Shown here: positions 9,230 to 17,470 of the stretch, piece by piece | Layout of the letters: every line of letters begins with the position of its first letter | Position numbering within the stretch: position 1 is the stretch's first letter | NCBI RefSeq assembly: GCF_011378715.1 | Contig: NZ_WTKU01000001.1 | Coordinates: 372,001 to 436,000, forward strand | Length of the DNA stretch: 64,000 nt | Direction: 5' to 3' | DNA from: Psychromonas sp. SA13A | Lineage (GTDB): Bacteria > Pseudomonadota > Gammaproteobacteria > Enterobacterales > Psychromonadaceae | The notes under the pieces: model-generated | Told to the model about the DNA's origin: nothing | The model's input: the letters and a program-made list of their open reading frames with translations, nothing else | Databases searched by the model: none | Translations under genes and position numbers: made by a program

Positions 9230-10375
9230 TTAATTCACTTTATATTTGTCTATGATTTCTCTATTCACTTCGACACCAATACCCGGTAATTTAGATATCT
9301 GAACTTTTCCATCTTTTAGCTTGATCCCATCAAAAATAAGATCCGTTCTAAATGGGTGAGACGATTGATCAAACTCAAGCATGGGTTCAAGGGGATTAAG
9401 AGATAATGGCGTGGCAGGAATGGAAGCAATAAATTGTAAAGATGCGGCGATACCAATACCAGACCCCCAAACATGAGGAATCATCATGGTATTGTGCGCT
9501 TGAGCCATTGCAGCAATTTTTTTACATTCTGTAATACCACCTGAAGAACATAAATCTGGCTGAACAATGTCTAGTGCACTAGCTGCAAACCAAGGACGAT
9601 AACCAGTTTTACCAAAAATTTGTTCTCCTGCGGCAATATAAGTTTTAGATAAGTTTTTTATCTGTGCATAACCTTGCAGATCTTCAGGTGCTAGTAGCTC
9701 TTCAAGAAAGTAAGGATTAAACTCTTCCGTTTCTTTTATAATTCGACGTGCAGCACCAACATTATAAGCACCATTCGCATCGGCCATAATCTTAATATCA
9801 TTACCAACGGATTCGCGAATCGCTTTAATGAACTTGATATCTTGTTCAACACCAAAGCCAATTTTTAACTTAAACGCAGAAAAACCTTTATCTACATATT
9901 GCGCCGCTTCTTCAATGGAATCTTCTGGATATTTACCATTTTCTACTCGATAAAATCCTGTTGCATAGGGCGTTACTTCGGTTCTGAATGCACCACCAAT
10001 AAGCGCATGAATAGGTTTATTTACTGTCTTGCCCATAATATCCCATAGCGCAATATCAACACCACTCATCGCATTGACGGCAGCGCCACCTTGGCCATAT
10101 GGACGGGTGTGGTTATACATTTCTTCCCACAACACCTCGACGTCAAAGGGATCTCTATTCAATAATATTTTTTTAAATATATGACTAATAAATGCAGCAG
10201 CAATATGTGGAGACTGTAGGCCATGACATAGAGATTCACCCCAGCCAGTTACACCTTTGTCGGTAACAATTTCAATAATAAGTGAGCTTCGTTCATGTAC
10301 CCATCCTTGTGAAAAATAGAAAGGTTGATCAAGAGGTACTGATATAGCGTGAGGAATAACATCTATGATTTTCAT
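9230..10375 (-). CDS. Enolase-superfamily cycloisomerase/dehydratase; probable 3,6-anhydrogalactonate cycloisomerase
   Basis: Mandelate-racemase-subgroup member of the enolase superfamily, 381 aa. Seen: the KxK pair (FKLKIGFG, K169/K171), metal ligands D199 (MADANGAY), E225 and E251 (AAGEQ), and the general base H301 in PHVWGSG. The stretches KIGFG, ILQPDLC-like IVQPDLC, HVWGSGIGIAASLQF and NPLEPMLEFD closely resemble, from memory, D-galactarolactone cycloisomerase (Gci) more than galactonate dehydratase DgoD, which lacks this His context. A cycloisomerase that opens an anhydro-sugar acid to 2-keto-3-deoxygalactonate fits the kinase and aldolase downstream. Start: the TTG at 10390 is in frame, but the ATG at 10375 has GGAAGAG at the right distance and is preferred. 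Alternatives: galactonate dehydratase or a lactone cycloisomerase. Confidence 0.75.
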   Translation of the reverse strand: MKIIDVIPHAISVPLDQPFYFSQGWVHERSSLIIEIVTDKGVTGWGESLCHGLQSPHIAAAFISHIFKKILLNRDPFDVEVLWEEMYNHTRPYGQGGAAVNAMSGVDIALWDIMGKTVNKPIHALIGGAFRTEVTPYATGFYRVENGKYPEDSIEEAAQYVDKGFSAFKLKIGFGVEQDIKFIKAIRESVGNDIKIMADANGAYNVGAARRIIKETEEFNPYFLEELLAPEDLQGYAQIKNLSKTYIAAGEQIFGKTGYRPWFAASALDIVQPDLCSSGGITECKKIAAMAQAHNTMMIPHVWGSGIGIAASLQFIASIPATPLSLNPLEPMLEFDQSSHPFRTDLIFDGIKLKDGKVQISKLPGIGVEVNREIIDKYKVN

Positions 10376-10491
10376 TTCATACTCTTCCAATTGATAAATT
10401 TATTGTTGGCTTATTATGTAAGTCAATATTATGGAGAGATGATAGTGAAAATATTGAGATCTAACTACCAATAAACCATCGTAAGAATACA

Positions 10492-10507
10492 TTCCCACAT
10501 GATGGAA
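10492..10507 (+). promoter_or_regulatory. Operator copy 2 (TTCCCACATGATGGAA)
   Basis: Same palindrome as at 7305, about 117 bp upstream of the cycloisomerase ATG. Flanking AT before and CAAA after are shared with copy 1, extending the similarity beyond the core. Confidence 0.65.
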
Positions 10508-10548
10508 CAAATCAGTTTTTTGTTAATGGGTTAGTATCAATTTTAATA

Positions 10549-10564
10549 TTCCATCATATGGGAG
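10549..10564 (-). promoter_or_regulatory. Operator copy 3 (inverted)
   Basis: Read on the minus strand this is CTCCCATATGATGGAA, differing from copy 2 at two bases. It lies about 123 bp upstream of the dehydrogenase ATG. Confidence 0.65.
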
Positions 10565-10686
10565 AAAACAAAAACCAAATAGGAAAAATGACTTCATTGG
10601 CTTATGCTAGAAAGCTAAAGATTATCTACTGATGCAGTCCTATAACACTTGATCACTGCAGTTTATTACAAGAGGATTTGAATATT

Positions 10687-12108
10687 ATGAAATATCAAAA
10701 AATGTATATTGATGGTGTTACTGTGGTATCGCCACAACAAATTGAAATTGTGAATCCCGCAACAGAAAATGTGATTACGAAGATATATAGCGCAGATAAA
10801 GAATATGCTCAAAAAGCATTAGATGCAGCAAAGAAAGCACAAAAGCCTTGGGCGAATACACCGATATCAGAGCGTGTAGCATGGATGAAAAAACTACAAC
10901 AAGCAGTCATAGAAAATGAAGAACTATTGCGCCAGTGTGTGCATGAAGAAACAGGAAAGACATGGGCCGGTACTGAGGAAGACTATCAATCATTAGTGGA
11001 TAGTTTAGGATTTTATTCCGAAGAGATTCAACGCCACGGTGTTACCCAAATTCCAGATATCGCAGGTACTCATAAACATACACTAAGTACTAAACCTGTA
11101 GGTGTTGTAGTTGCTTATTTATCATGGAATTTTCCATTATTAAATCTTGGATTTAAGTTAGGTCCTGCAATGGCAACAGGCTGCCCGATTATATTAAAAC
11201 CTTCATTAAAATCTCCCTTGTCAGCCTATGCTTTAGGTGCTATTTGTGAACAAATAGGTCTTCCTTCTGGCGTTGTTAATATTATTAGCGGTGATGATGC
11301 CGATATTGGCGATTACATCTCATCATCTAAAATTCCAGCAATGTTGACATTGATTGGGGCTATTAGTACCGGCATTAAAATTATGCAAGCAGGGTCAAGT
11401 ACTATTAAGCGTTACTCTATGGAACTAGGTGGAAACACCCCATTTATTGTTTATAAAGACGCAGATTTAGATCTCGCGGCAGACATACTAACCGCATTGA
11501 AATTTGGTAATGCAGGTCAAATCTGTGTAGCTCCCAATCGTATATTTGTTGAAGCAGCTATTGAGAAAGAATTTACAGCCAAAGTATTAGAACGAGTTAA
11601 AAATGTTGTTGTAGGTTACGGAAAAGACAGCAACGCAACAATGGGGCCATTGATAGATAAAGCGTCGAGAGAAAAGGTTCATGCTTTAGTAACTAACGCG
11701 GTTCAATCTGGGGCAGAACTTATTACAGGAGGGACTTTTGATGCTAAACAGGTTGGAGCATTTTACCCACCGACAGTACTAAGAAATGTAATAGATACTA
11801 TGCCAATTTACCAAGAAGAAGTTTTTGGCCCCGTTATTAGTTTGATTACGTTTGAACATGAAGATGAGGTTTTACAAAGAGCAAATGATACTGATACTGG
11901 ATTAGCTTCCTATGTCTTTACACAAGACCATGTTAAAGCAAATAATGCAGCGAATACGTTAGAGTTTGGAGAAATCCAAATTAATGGTGTTAAGTACGGT
12001 ATAGATTTACCCCATGTTGGCATTAAACAATCTGGTATCGGATGTGACTGTTCAAAGTATGCTTTGAATGATTACCTTTATCTGACACGTGTTACTGAGG
12101 TTATTTAA
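10687..12108 (+). CDS. NAD(P)-dependent aldehyde dehydrogenase; probable 3,6-anhydrogalactose dehydrogenase
   Basis: Aldehyde dehydrogenase superfamily, 473 aa from the preferred ATG at 10687 (ribosome-binding site AGAGGA 10 bp upstream; an in-frame TTG at 10678 is too close to that site). Catalytic residues: N148 (YLSWNFP), K171 (ILKPS), E246 (SMELGGN) and nucleophile C280 (GNAGQICVAPNR). The usual FTGS loop reads LIGA. It is divergent from the cycloisomerase-kinase-aldolase operon with shared operators, so it probably does the first step: oxidation of the open aldehyde of an aldose (3,6-anhydrogalactose, which cannot close to a pyranose) to the acid. Close generic relatives include lactaldehyde and succinate-semialdehyde dehydrogenases, so the substrate call rests on context. 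Confidence 0.72.
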   Translation: MKYQKMYIDGVTVVSPQQIEIVNPATENVITKIYSADKEYAQKALDAAKKAQKPWANTPISERVAWMKKLQQAVIENEELLRQCVHEETGKTWAGTEEDYQSLVDSLGFYSEEIQRHGVTQIPDIAGTHKHTLSTKPVGVVVAYLSWNFPLLNLGFKLGPAMATGCPIILKPSLKSPLSAYALGAICEQIGLPSGVVNIISGDDADIGDYISSSKIPAMLTLIGAISTGIKIMQAGSSTIKRYSMELGGNTPFIVYKDADLDLAADILTALKFGNAGQICVAPNRIFVEAAIEKEFTAKVLERVKNVVVGYGKDSNATMGPLIDKASREKVHALVTNAVQSGAELITGGTFDAKQVGAFYPPTVLRNVIDTMPIYQEEVFGPVISLITFEHEDEVLQRANDTDTGLASYVFTQDHVKANNAANTLEFGEIQINGVKYGIDLPHVGIKQSGIGCDCSKYALNDYLYLTRVTEVI

Positions 12109-12294
12109 AACTCTCGCTATTTCGCACCTATTTTTGATGGTGCTTAATAGCATTAGTAACCTATTCAACTATTCAATCTATGTAGCCAATGATAACCAAC
12201 ATTAGAATAAATAATCCCTATTGGAATCAGTATAAGACTTGGATTTATTGGTGGATTAGAAATACTGAAAGCTATCAAGAGGTATGAGTTCAAC

Positions 12295-12351
12295 TAGTTT
12301 ATAAAGGCACTGCTAGCTTACAAAGGTATAAATAGCTTATACAGATATAAA
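12295..12351. repeat. 19-bp tandem repeat, three units
   Basis: Units TAGTTTATAAAGGCACTGC (12295-12313), TAGCTTACAAAGGTATAAA (12314-12332) and TAGCTTATACAGATATAAA (12333-12351). It lies in the 410-bp gene-free gap 12109-12518, which otherwise shows nothing. Confidence 0.7.
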
Positions 12352-12518
12352 AAATAATTTAAATTTCAATAACATTAATGATTTACAGGGTCATAACTGG
12401 TGGATTCAATATTGAAGTACATAATGACTAAACAGCTATTTACTGAAAAAGCCCATAAAAATCACAATACAATATTTAACTTTTACATATTAACCAGAAA
12501 TGATTAATAATCATATTA

Positions 12519-12731
12519 TTACTTCTCTTTTTCAGGCCATACATAACCTACATTAATGCACCAGATGCCATCGGAAGGCACAACTAAACGATCGCTTCCT
12601 TTTGCATCCCAAACACGTGAGAGTAACTTTTTAAGCTTAACGATTAAGTTATGTTTTTTAAATGCTTGGTATCGGTTTGAATAACCTACATCTACTGAAT
12701 TAGGCACGGGTTTTAACTGTAGAATACTCAT
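12519..12731 (-). CDS. Small hypothetical protein, 70 aa
   Basis: Family not recognised. The ATG is preceded on the minus strand by AGGAG at an 8-bp distance, a strong ribosome-binding site, which is the main argument that this is a real gene. The protein is basic in its first half (KKHNLIVKLKKLLSRVW) and ends with an aromatic stretch (WCINVGYVWPEKEK); no signal peptide or membrane segment is seen, so it should be cytoplasmic. It stands alone, 411 bp after the dehydrogenase and oriented against it. It could be a small regulator or nucleic-acid binder, but nothing in the sequence proves a function. Confidence 0.5.
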   Translation of the reverse strand: MSILQLKPVPNSVDVGYSNRYQAFKKHNLIVKLKKLLSRVWDAKGSDRLVVPSDGIWCINVGYVWPEKEK

Positions 12732-13076
12732 AATTATCTCCTAGAATAAGTGTTAATAACGGTATACATACACTTTTAAAAGCTATTTATAGTTGAAGGT
12801 ATAATAAAGTAGCTAGTGTTTGTCGCTTATTAGCAATATAAGCAAAACTTATTCCAAAAGTAGCGTAAGGTTGATTATTAAATATAGAAAAAGCACTACA
12901 AGAAAGTTTATTGAATAAGAAGCCACACAAATAAGATAAAATAAAACAAATACTTAACTAACTTAACAACCCTTTTAATATGTTATTTCTTCATCGGTAA
13001 AACCCACTTAGTTTATAGTATTTTCCTATCTGTAAAAAATATTATGATTCAATAATAGAATAACATCTTCCAGTTT

Positions 13077-13120
13077 GGTGCAAATTAAGCGCAAAAATGG
13101 TGCGAAAACGGTACGAAAAT
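13077..13120. repeat. 11-bp tandem repeat, four units
   Basis: Degenerate units GGTGCAAATTA, AGCGCAAAAAT, GGTGCGAAAAC and GGTACGAAAAT in direct succession. The period is close to one DNA helical turn. The surrounding gene-free region 12732-14108 also holds the larger repeat at 13458-13781 and the promoter of the oxidase gene at its end. Confidence 0.6.
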
Positions 13121-13457
13121 ATCAATTAATTACGAAACGCTAGTAAATTAATGATCGACCATCTGGTAACGTTAGTTTTTTAATCGTTATGCTCTTCAAT
13201 ATTAAATCTGCCAAACAATAAAAGGCTAGAATATCTATCAAGCACTAAATAAAAACAACGCCGTTAATAAAGCCTTGGCTCCTACAAACCGACACCTTAA
13301 ATCAAATTTTATATTTAACCTCAGTTCGGACTAAGCAAAATGAGTCACACCGCTATTTTCGTGAATTTCTGCGTTGATTCATCTTACAATAACCTGTTAT
13401 TACTTCATTAAATAGCCTTGAACTTAACAAAACTAGCGACACTGCCTAATGTGCATA

Positions 13458-13781
13458 TATACCCGTTACCATTCAAGATGCAAAGTTCTGCAAGTTGTGA
13501 GACGAGTAGCTTCTAGGCAGAAAGTTGAAGATCTAACGAGTTCAATCAATACTTTCAAACAACAAAGATGCTTGCCTCACAACTTGCCCTGTGGGTCGTT
13601 AGCTCGAAAGCAATTCAGCGTTGCAACATTCGATAAGGACTAGCCATTTAAGATGTAAATACTTGTTTTTACATCTACCGGCAGAGGATTAACGTAGTTA
13701 ATCGCTCGATAGGTCATCTACGCCTTGCCTTGCTGTCCAAGCTAACAACTGAATAAAGCATATCGATTGATAACGGGTATA
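13458..13781. repeat. Dispersed structured repeat with inverted ends (TATACCCGTTA...TAACGGGTATA)
   Basis: A 324-bp element whose ends are inverted copies (TATACCCGTTACCA and TGATAACGGGTATA). Inside are further inverted repeats: CAAGTTGTGAG (13491-13501) with CTCACAACTTG (13576-13586), and a hairpin AGATGTAAA / TTTACATCT (13651-13676). No transposase is encoded; a 64-codon open frame inside has no ribosome-binding site and is not regarded as a gene. Related ends occur at 27073-27159, and the left-end motif recurs at 19739-19763. This is compatible with a MITE-like non-autonomous element. Confidence 0.6.
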
Positions 13782-14050
13782 GCTTTATGAATTTAAATAT
13801 AAAGACGCTCTCATTATCCAGAATTGTAGTTAATTATTTAAGAGTCTCCAAAGCAATATAGAGCCTTATAATTTTGTGTAATGTGATCACTTAACATTTC
13901 AAGAAAATGCTTAAAAAAACACAACAAAAACGCAACATATTGATAACAAAGTTATTTTTTTTGAAATGTATGTGTCACATTAAAATAGTCACAAACAATC
14001 GATTATGCAGATTGAACAAAACTATTGACGAACACAATTGCTTATAGTAG

Positions 14051-14089
14051 TTTCGCATTTCGAAAGTAATATTTTACAATGCAGAACAA
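14051..14089 (+). promoter_or_regulatory. Putative IclR-type operator/promoter element before the FAD oxidase
   Basis: TTTCGCATTTCGAAA (14051-14065) is a perfect TTTCG-N5-CGAAA palindrome. It is followed by ATTTTACAATGCAGAACAA (14071-14089), which matches 18 of 19 bases upstream of dhaK (25417-25435). Family knowledge: IclR proteins bind short palindromes of this general kind; assignment to the IclR gene at 24512 is inference. Confidence 0.6.
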
Positions 14090-14108
14090 CTATTAGAGAG
14101 ATACGCCA

Positions 14109-15410
14109 TTGACTAACATGATGAAACCCAAAGAAGAAGTGCATTGGCGGACAACCGCGCCCCGTGGGCCAGATTGTTCATCATTAGAAACTAACCTAAC
14201 CGTTGATACAGTGATTGTCGGTGGCGGGCTAACTGGTTGCCGAACTGCTCTTGGTTTAGCTGAGAGTGGTATGTCTGTTGCTTTACTTGATGCCAAAGAA
14301 ATTGGCTGGGGTGCATCAGGTAGAAGTGGTGGTCAATGCAACCCTATCTGGCGTGAAACACCAGCACAGTTGATCAAGCGCTTTGGTGAGGCACAAGCTC
14401 AACGTTTGATTAAAACAACGCTTAATTCAGCCGATGCTCTGTTTTCAGACATTGCTAAATACAATATAGACTGTGACGCGGTACAAGCAGGTTGGGTTCA
14501 AGCAGCACACAACCGTAGTGCCAGAAGATCACTTGAAAAACTTGGTGCCGCTTGGTCTGCAGTAGGGGCGAAAATAGAAACACTTGAAGGTGATGCGGTT
14601 AAACAAGCTACGGGTTCTCCAGCTTATAATTTTGCCTTACGTCATGCAGCAGGAGGCCACGTCCAACCTTTATCATTAACACGTGGTTACGCTAAAAATG
14701 CTCAAGAGAAAGGTGCGCAGTTGTTTAGTGATAGTCCTGTTACATCTATTGAGCGTCAAGGAAAACAATGGCGAGTAACCTCTCCTTCAGGTTCCGTAAC
14801 CGCAGAAAAAGTTGTGCTAACCACCAACGCCTATTCAACTGACTTATGGCCAGGGCTAAAACAAACTTTTTTACCAATGATTAGTATCGCTATTGCTACT
14901 GAGCCTCTTTCAAAAGAATTACAAGAGGTTATTTTACCAGGTAAAGTTACCATTGCAGACTCGCGCTTAGCCATTTACTTCTCTCGTTATGATCGTGATG
15001 GACGACTTATTTTTGGTTGCGTAGGTAGTGCAGATGCAGTTGGTATGTTAGGTGGGCATAAGCGCCTTCGCGAGGGCTTACATACAGTATTCCCTCAGCT
15101 AAAAAACACAAAAATCGAACGCACTTGGTCAGGACGCATTGCCGTTACGCCAGAAATGATGCCGCACTTACATGAGCCTGCACCAGGCATCATCGCGGGA
15201 CTTGGCTTCAGTGGACGTGGTATTGCGATGACATCCGTCATGGGACGAACAATAACGGATAAAATATTAGGCGCTAGTGATGATCAACTTGCATTTCCAG
15301 TGTCTCCTATTAAGAAGATCCCAATGCATAAAGTTATGGCTGCTACGTTGCCATTTGGTGCTCCAGCAATGAGTATCAGAGATAAAATTAGCACAATAAT
15401 CGACATTTAA
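14109..15410 (+). CDS. FAD-dependent oxidoreductase, DAO family (gamma-glutamylputrescine oxidase/TauY-like)
   Basis: 433 aa, D-amino-acid-oxidase/glycine-oxidase fold. The N-terminal dinucleotide-binding motif is VIVGGGLTGCRTALGLAE (about residues 36-53) with the acidic end of the second strand in VALLDAKEIGWGASGRSGGQCN; the C-terminal FAD contact is IIAGLGFSGRGIAMTSVMGR. Such enzymes oxidise primary or secondary amines to aldehydes with release of ammonia. Start: the TTG at 14109 follows GAGAG by about 9 bp; an ATG at 14118 is the alternative and costs three residues. Neighbours (cupin, two permeases, aldehyde dehydrogenase) suggest that the aldehyde is oxidised by the dehydrogenase at 18243. 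The substrate could be a polyamine, an amino acid or an aminosulfonate such as taurine. Confidence 0.82.
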   Translation: MTNMMKPKEEVHWRTTAPRGPDCSSLETNLTVDTVIVGGGLTGCRTALGLAESGMSVALLDAKEIGWGASGRSGGQCNPIWRETPAQLIKRFGEAQAQRLIKTTLNSADALFSDIAKYNIDCDAVQAGWVQAAHNRSARRSLEKLGAAWSAVGAKIETLEGDAVKQATGSPAYNFALRHAAGGHVQPLSLTRGYAKNAQEKGAQLFSDSPVTSIERQGKQWRVTSPSGSVTAEKVVLTTNAYSTDLWPGLKQTFLPMISIAIATEPLSKELQEVILPGKVTIADSRLAIYFSRYDRDGRLIFGCVGSADAVGMLGGHKRLREGLHTVFPQLKNTKIERTWSGRIAVTPEMMPHLHEPAPGIIAGLGFSGRGIAMTSVMGRTITDKILGASDDQLAFPVSPIKKIPMHKVMAATLPFGAPAMSIRDKISTIIDI

Positions 15411-15479
15411 TATTAATCTAAACCTGGTCTAGTGAATGCTCTGTTCACTAGCCCTTTTTGACCTAATAGGTAATTAATT

Positions 15480-15842
15480 ATGACTACATTTACTAAGTTT
15501 TCAGACTGTGACACAGCGCCAAACGAAAGAACCCCAACGGATGTAACTATTTCAGGTACACCAATCCATACTGGATGGCCTCACTTTATTAGTGCTGATG
15601 GCAAAACACGCTCAGGTGTATGGCAGAGTACTGCCGGTGTTTTTCGCGGCCCGATGAATGATCAAATTGAGTTTTGTCACATTCTTGAAGGCGAAGCATT
15701 AATTAAAACAGAAGATGGCAAAGAGTTTACTGTAAAGTCTGGGGATGCTTTTGTGATGGATAATGGCTTACAACCAATATGGCATGTTGATAACTTTGTA
15801 AAAAAACACTTTGTGATCGTCGCTGTACCTGCATCTGAATAA
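15480..15842 (+). CDS. Cupin-domain protein (DUF861/EutQ-like)
   Basis: 120-aa single-domain cupin. The first cupin motif is reduced (GPMNDQIEFCHILEGEALI), and the second appears as VKSGDAFVMDNGLQPIWHV, with W and H at the position seen in DUF861 proteins. Relatives include the C-terminal half of ureidoglycine aminohydrolase and EutQ, and family members are frequently encoded beside DAO-type oxidases. It is 69 bp after the oxidase stop, probably the same transcript. A binding or accessory role for the amine or its product is inference. Confidence 0.8.
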   Translation: MTTFTKFSDCDTAPNERTPTDVTISGTPIHTGWPHFISADGKTRSGVWQSTAGVFRGPMNDQIEFCHILEGEALIKTEDGKEFTVKSGDAFVMDNGLQPIWHVDNFVKKHFVIVAVPASE

Positions 15843-16164
15843 CTATTTTTGGTAATGGCTCCCTAAAATGGAAATAGGAAATCATTACCAACAAAGACGA
15901 CCTTATTAAAATACTAAAATGATCAATCTTATACTTGGTCAAACTGATAGATCATAATAGTTAAATTGATAAATAAAATCGTTAAGTTATTTATATATAA
16001 ACTCAATAGGATTAATTAAAAATGCCAAAAATAATGGTTCAGGAGGTATCCAAAAGGAAGGTCTATCCCTTATTTAACGCCCTTTAATTAATCTATCCAC
16101 CTAGTGCATACATAATGCGCCATTCCTTTTCTACCATCATCACTATTTTTAGCTGGAATCGACT
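15843..16164. other. Gene-free gap
   Basis: 322 bp, AT-rich. No open frame with a ribosome-binding site, no convincing terminator and no repeat. A promoter for the permease gene at 16165 is possible but not identifiable. Confidence 0.4.
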
Positions 16165-17088
16165 ATGCAACGATCTAACCTTTTAAAAGACGGCCTATTC
16201 TGGATCACTTCAGGTTATATCCTTTGGGGGCTGACACCACTCTTCTATCAGTATTTTCATGGTGTAGATGCAGTGGAAATATTTGCCATGCGAGTTCTAT
16301 TCTCAGTACCACTTATCGCTATATTATTGTGGGTAACGCGTACTCCAGTACGTGTATTCAAAATGTTGATGGTACCTAAAACTTTCATTTCATTAATTCT
16401 ATCAACTGCTTGTATCTCTACCAGTTGGTATCTAAATACTTGGGGGGCTACCAACGGCCAAGTACTAATGGTAAGTCTTGCGTATTTCCTTACGCCACTG
16501 ATTAGCATCTTGATTGGTGTGATCTATCTACGTGAGCGGCTTACTACATTACAGATAATCGCGTTGCTACTTTGCATATCAGGATTTTTATATGCATGTA
16601 TCAGCTTAGAAAGCTTCCCATGGTTAACGATCGGAATCGCACTTGCATTTGGTTGCTATGGTGTAATTAAGAAACAAGTACGTATTGATACCCTCAACGG
16701 ATTAGCAGCAGAAACTTTATTAATGATACCTTTTGTACTATTTTATCTGGTTGTTATATCAGGGCCGACACAATGGGAAATGGGGGATAACACTATACGA
16801 ATTTTGTTGATCCTAACTGCCCCAGTAACTATTTTACCACTGGCCCTATTCTCTTTCGGCGTCGCACGGATAAAAAACCTTTCTACTATCGCGATTCTAC
16901 AATACATAGAACCTACTCTTTATTTCTTGTTAGCCGTCTTTATATTTGGTGAAGCAATTGATATGCAACGTCTAACCACTTTCATTTTAGTATGGATGGG
17001 CTTTACTGTATTTTCAATCGATGGGATACGTCGTGCTAAGTTAGCTAAATTTGCAGAGAATATAGTAATAGAGCGTTCAGAAAGGTGA
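16165..17088 (+). CDS. EamA/RarD-type drug/metabolite transporter permease
   Basis: 307-aa inner-membrane protein with about ten hydrophobic helices arranged as two EamA repeats. The N-terminus SGYILWGLTPLFYQYFHGVDAVEIFAMRVLFSVP is the RarD-like signature, and the second repeat carries LSTIAILQYIEPTLYFLLAVFIFGEAI. Family members export or import small metabolites and amino acids; RarD itself has no settled substrate. It lies in the amine-oxidase cluster on the same strand, so a role moving the substrate or product of that pathway is plausible. Confidence 0.88.
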   Translation: MQRSNLLKDGLFWITSGYILWGLTPLFYQYFHGVDAVEIFAMRVLFSVPLIAILLWVTRTPVRVFKMLMVPKTFISLILSTACISTSWYLNTWGATNGQVLMVSLAYFLTPLISILIGVIYLRERLTTLQIIALLLCISGFLYACISLESFPWLTIGIALAFGCYGVIKKQVRIDTLNGLAAETLLMIPFVLFYLVVISGPTQWEMGDNTIRILLILTAPVTILPLALFSFGVARIKNLSTIAILQYIEPTLYFLLAVFIFGEAIDMQRLTTFILVWMGFTVFSIDGIRRAKLAKFAENIVIERSER

Positions 17089-17470
17089 CATTCTAATTTA
17101 ACCTAAGTTGGGGTAAGCAATTTCTCCAGCAAGGTTATTTTGTATTAGCTTCTTTTAAGGTTAAAACTACCGACTTTAGTCGACTGGCCTATGATATCTC
17201 TAATTTTCATTTCTATTGTTTATGGGGAGAAGATAGCGTAATCATCATGCTTTTATCCAATCAGGTACAGTCAATTCAAATTAACCTTAAAATTTCATTT
17301 TATTTATAAATTTAAATTTAATTACCCCTCATAAAAACAAACCTAACATGCTGAAATAAAAAGACATTTAATTATTTCATATCTGGCACTATAAGTTGAA
17401 TTTTGTGGCTCTAAATTACCCTCTGCGCATCGAATATATTGAATACATCAATCACTTTTAGTAAGAAGCA
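17089..17470. other. Gene-free gap with a possible decayed reading frame
   Basis: 382 bp. From about 17097 to 17308 one plus-strand frame stays open for some 70 codons and has protein-like composition, but it has no start codon in its first part and no ribosome-binding site. It may be the relic of a gene; no family recognised. Confidence 0.3.

Larger units (their letters stand above)
10376..10686. promoter_or_regulatory. Divergent promoter region between cycloisomerase operon and aldehyde dehydrogenase
   Basis: A 311-bp gap serving both the minus-strand catabolic operon and the plus-strand dehydrogenase. It holds two copies, in opposite orientation, of the TTCC-N8-GGAA palindrome (listed separately), centred 57 bp apart. 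No regulator gene is encoded nearby. Confidence 0.7.

Noticed and set aside
9230-10375. Assignment of this gene as D-galactonate dehydratase dgoD
   Set aside because: The KxK and HVWGSG contexts fit the cycloisomerase side of the superfamily better, and the lack of a galactose 1-dehydrogenase argues against a plain galactonate route; kept as an alternative.
12295-13120. Tandem repeats considered as a CRISPR array
   Set aside because: Units are only 11-19 bp, adjoin without unique spacers, and no cas gene is present.
13449-13643. 64-codon open frame inside the 13.4-13.8 kb repeat
   Set aside because: No ribosome-binding site, lies within a structured repeat with inverted repeats, no protein-like motif.
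14025-14053. TTGACG as -35 box for the FAD oxidase promoter
   Set aside because: The best -10 (TATAGT) is only 13 bp away and the hexamer at 17 bp (TAGTTT) is poor, so no promoter is called.
17097-17308. Roughly 70 open codons on the plus strand before the TSUP permease
   Set aside because: No start codon in the first two thirds and no ribosome-binding site; no family recognised. Possibly a relic, kept only as a note.
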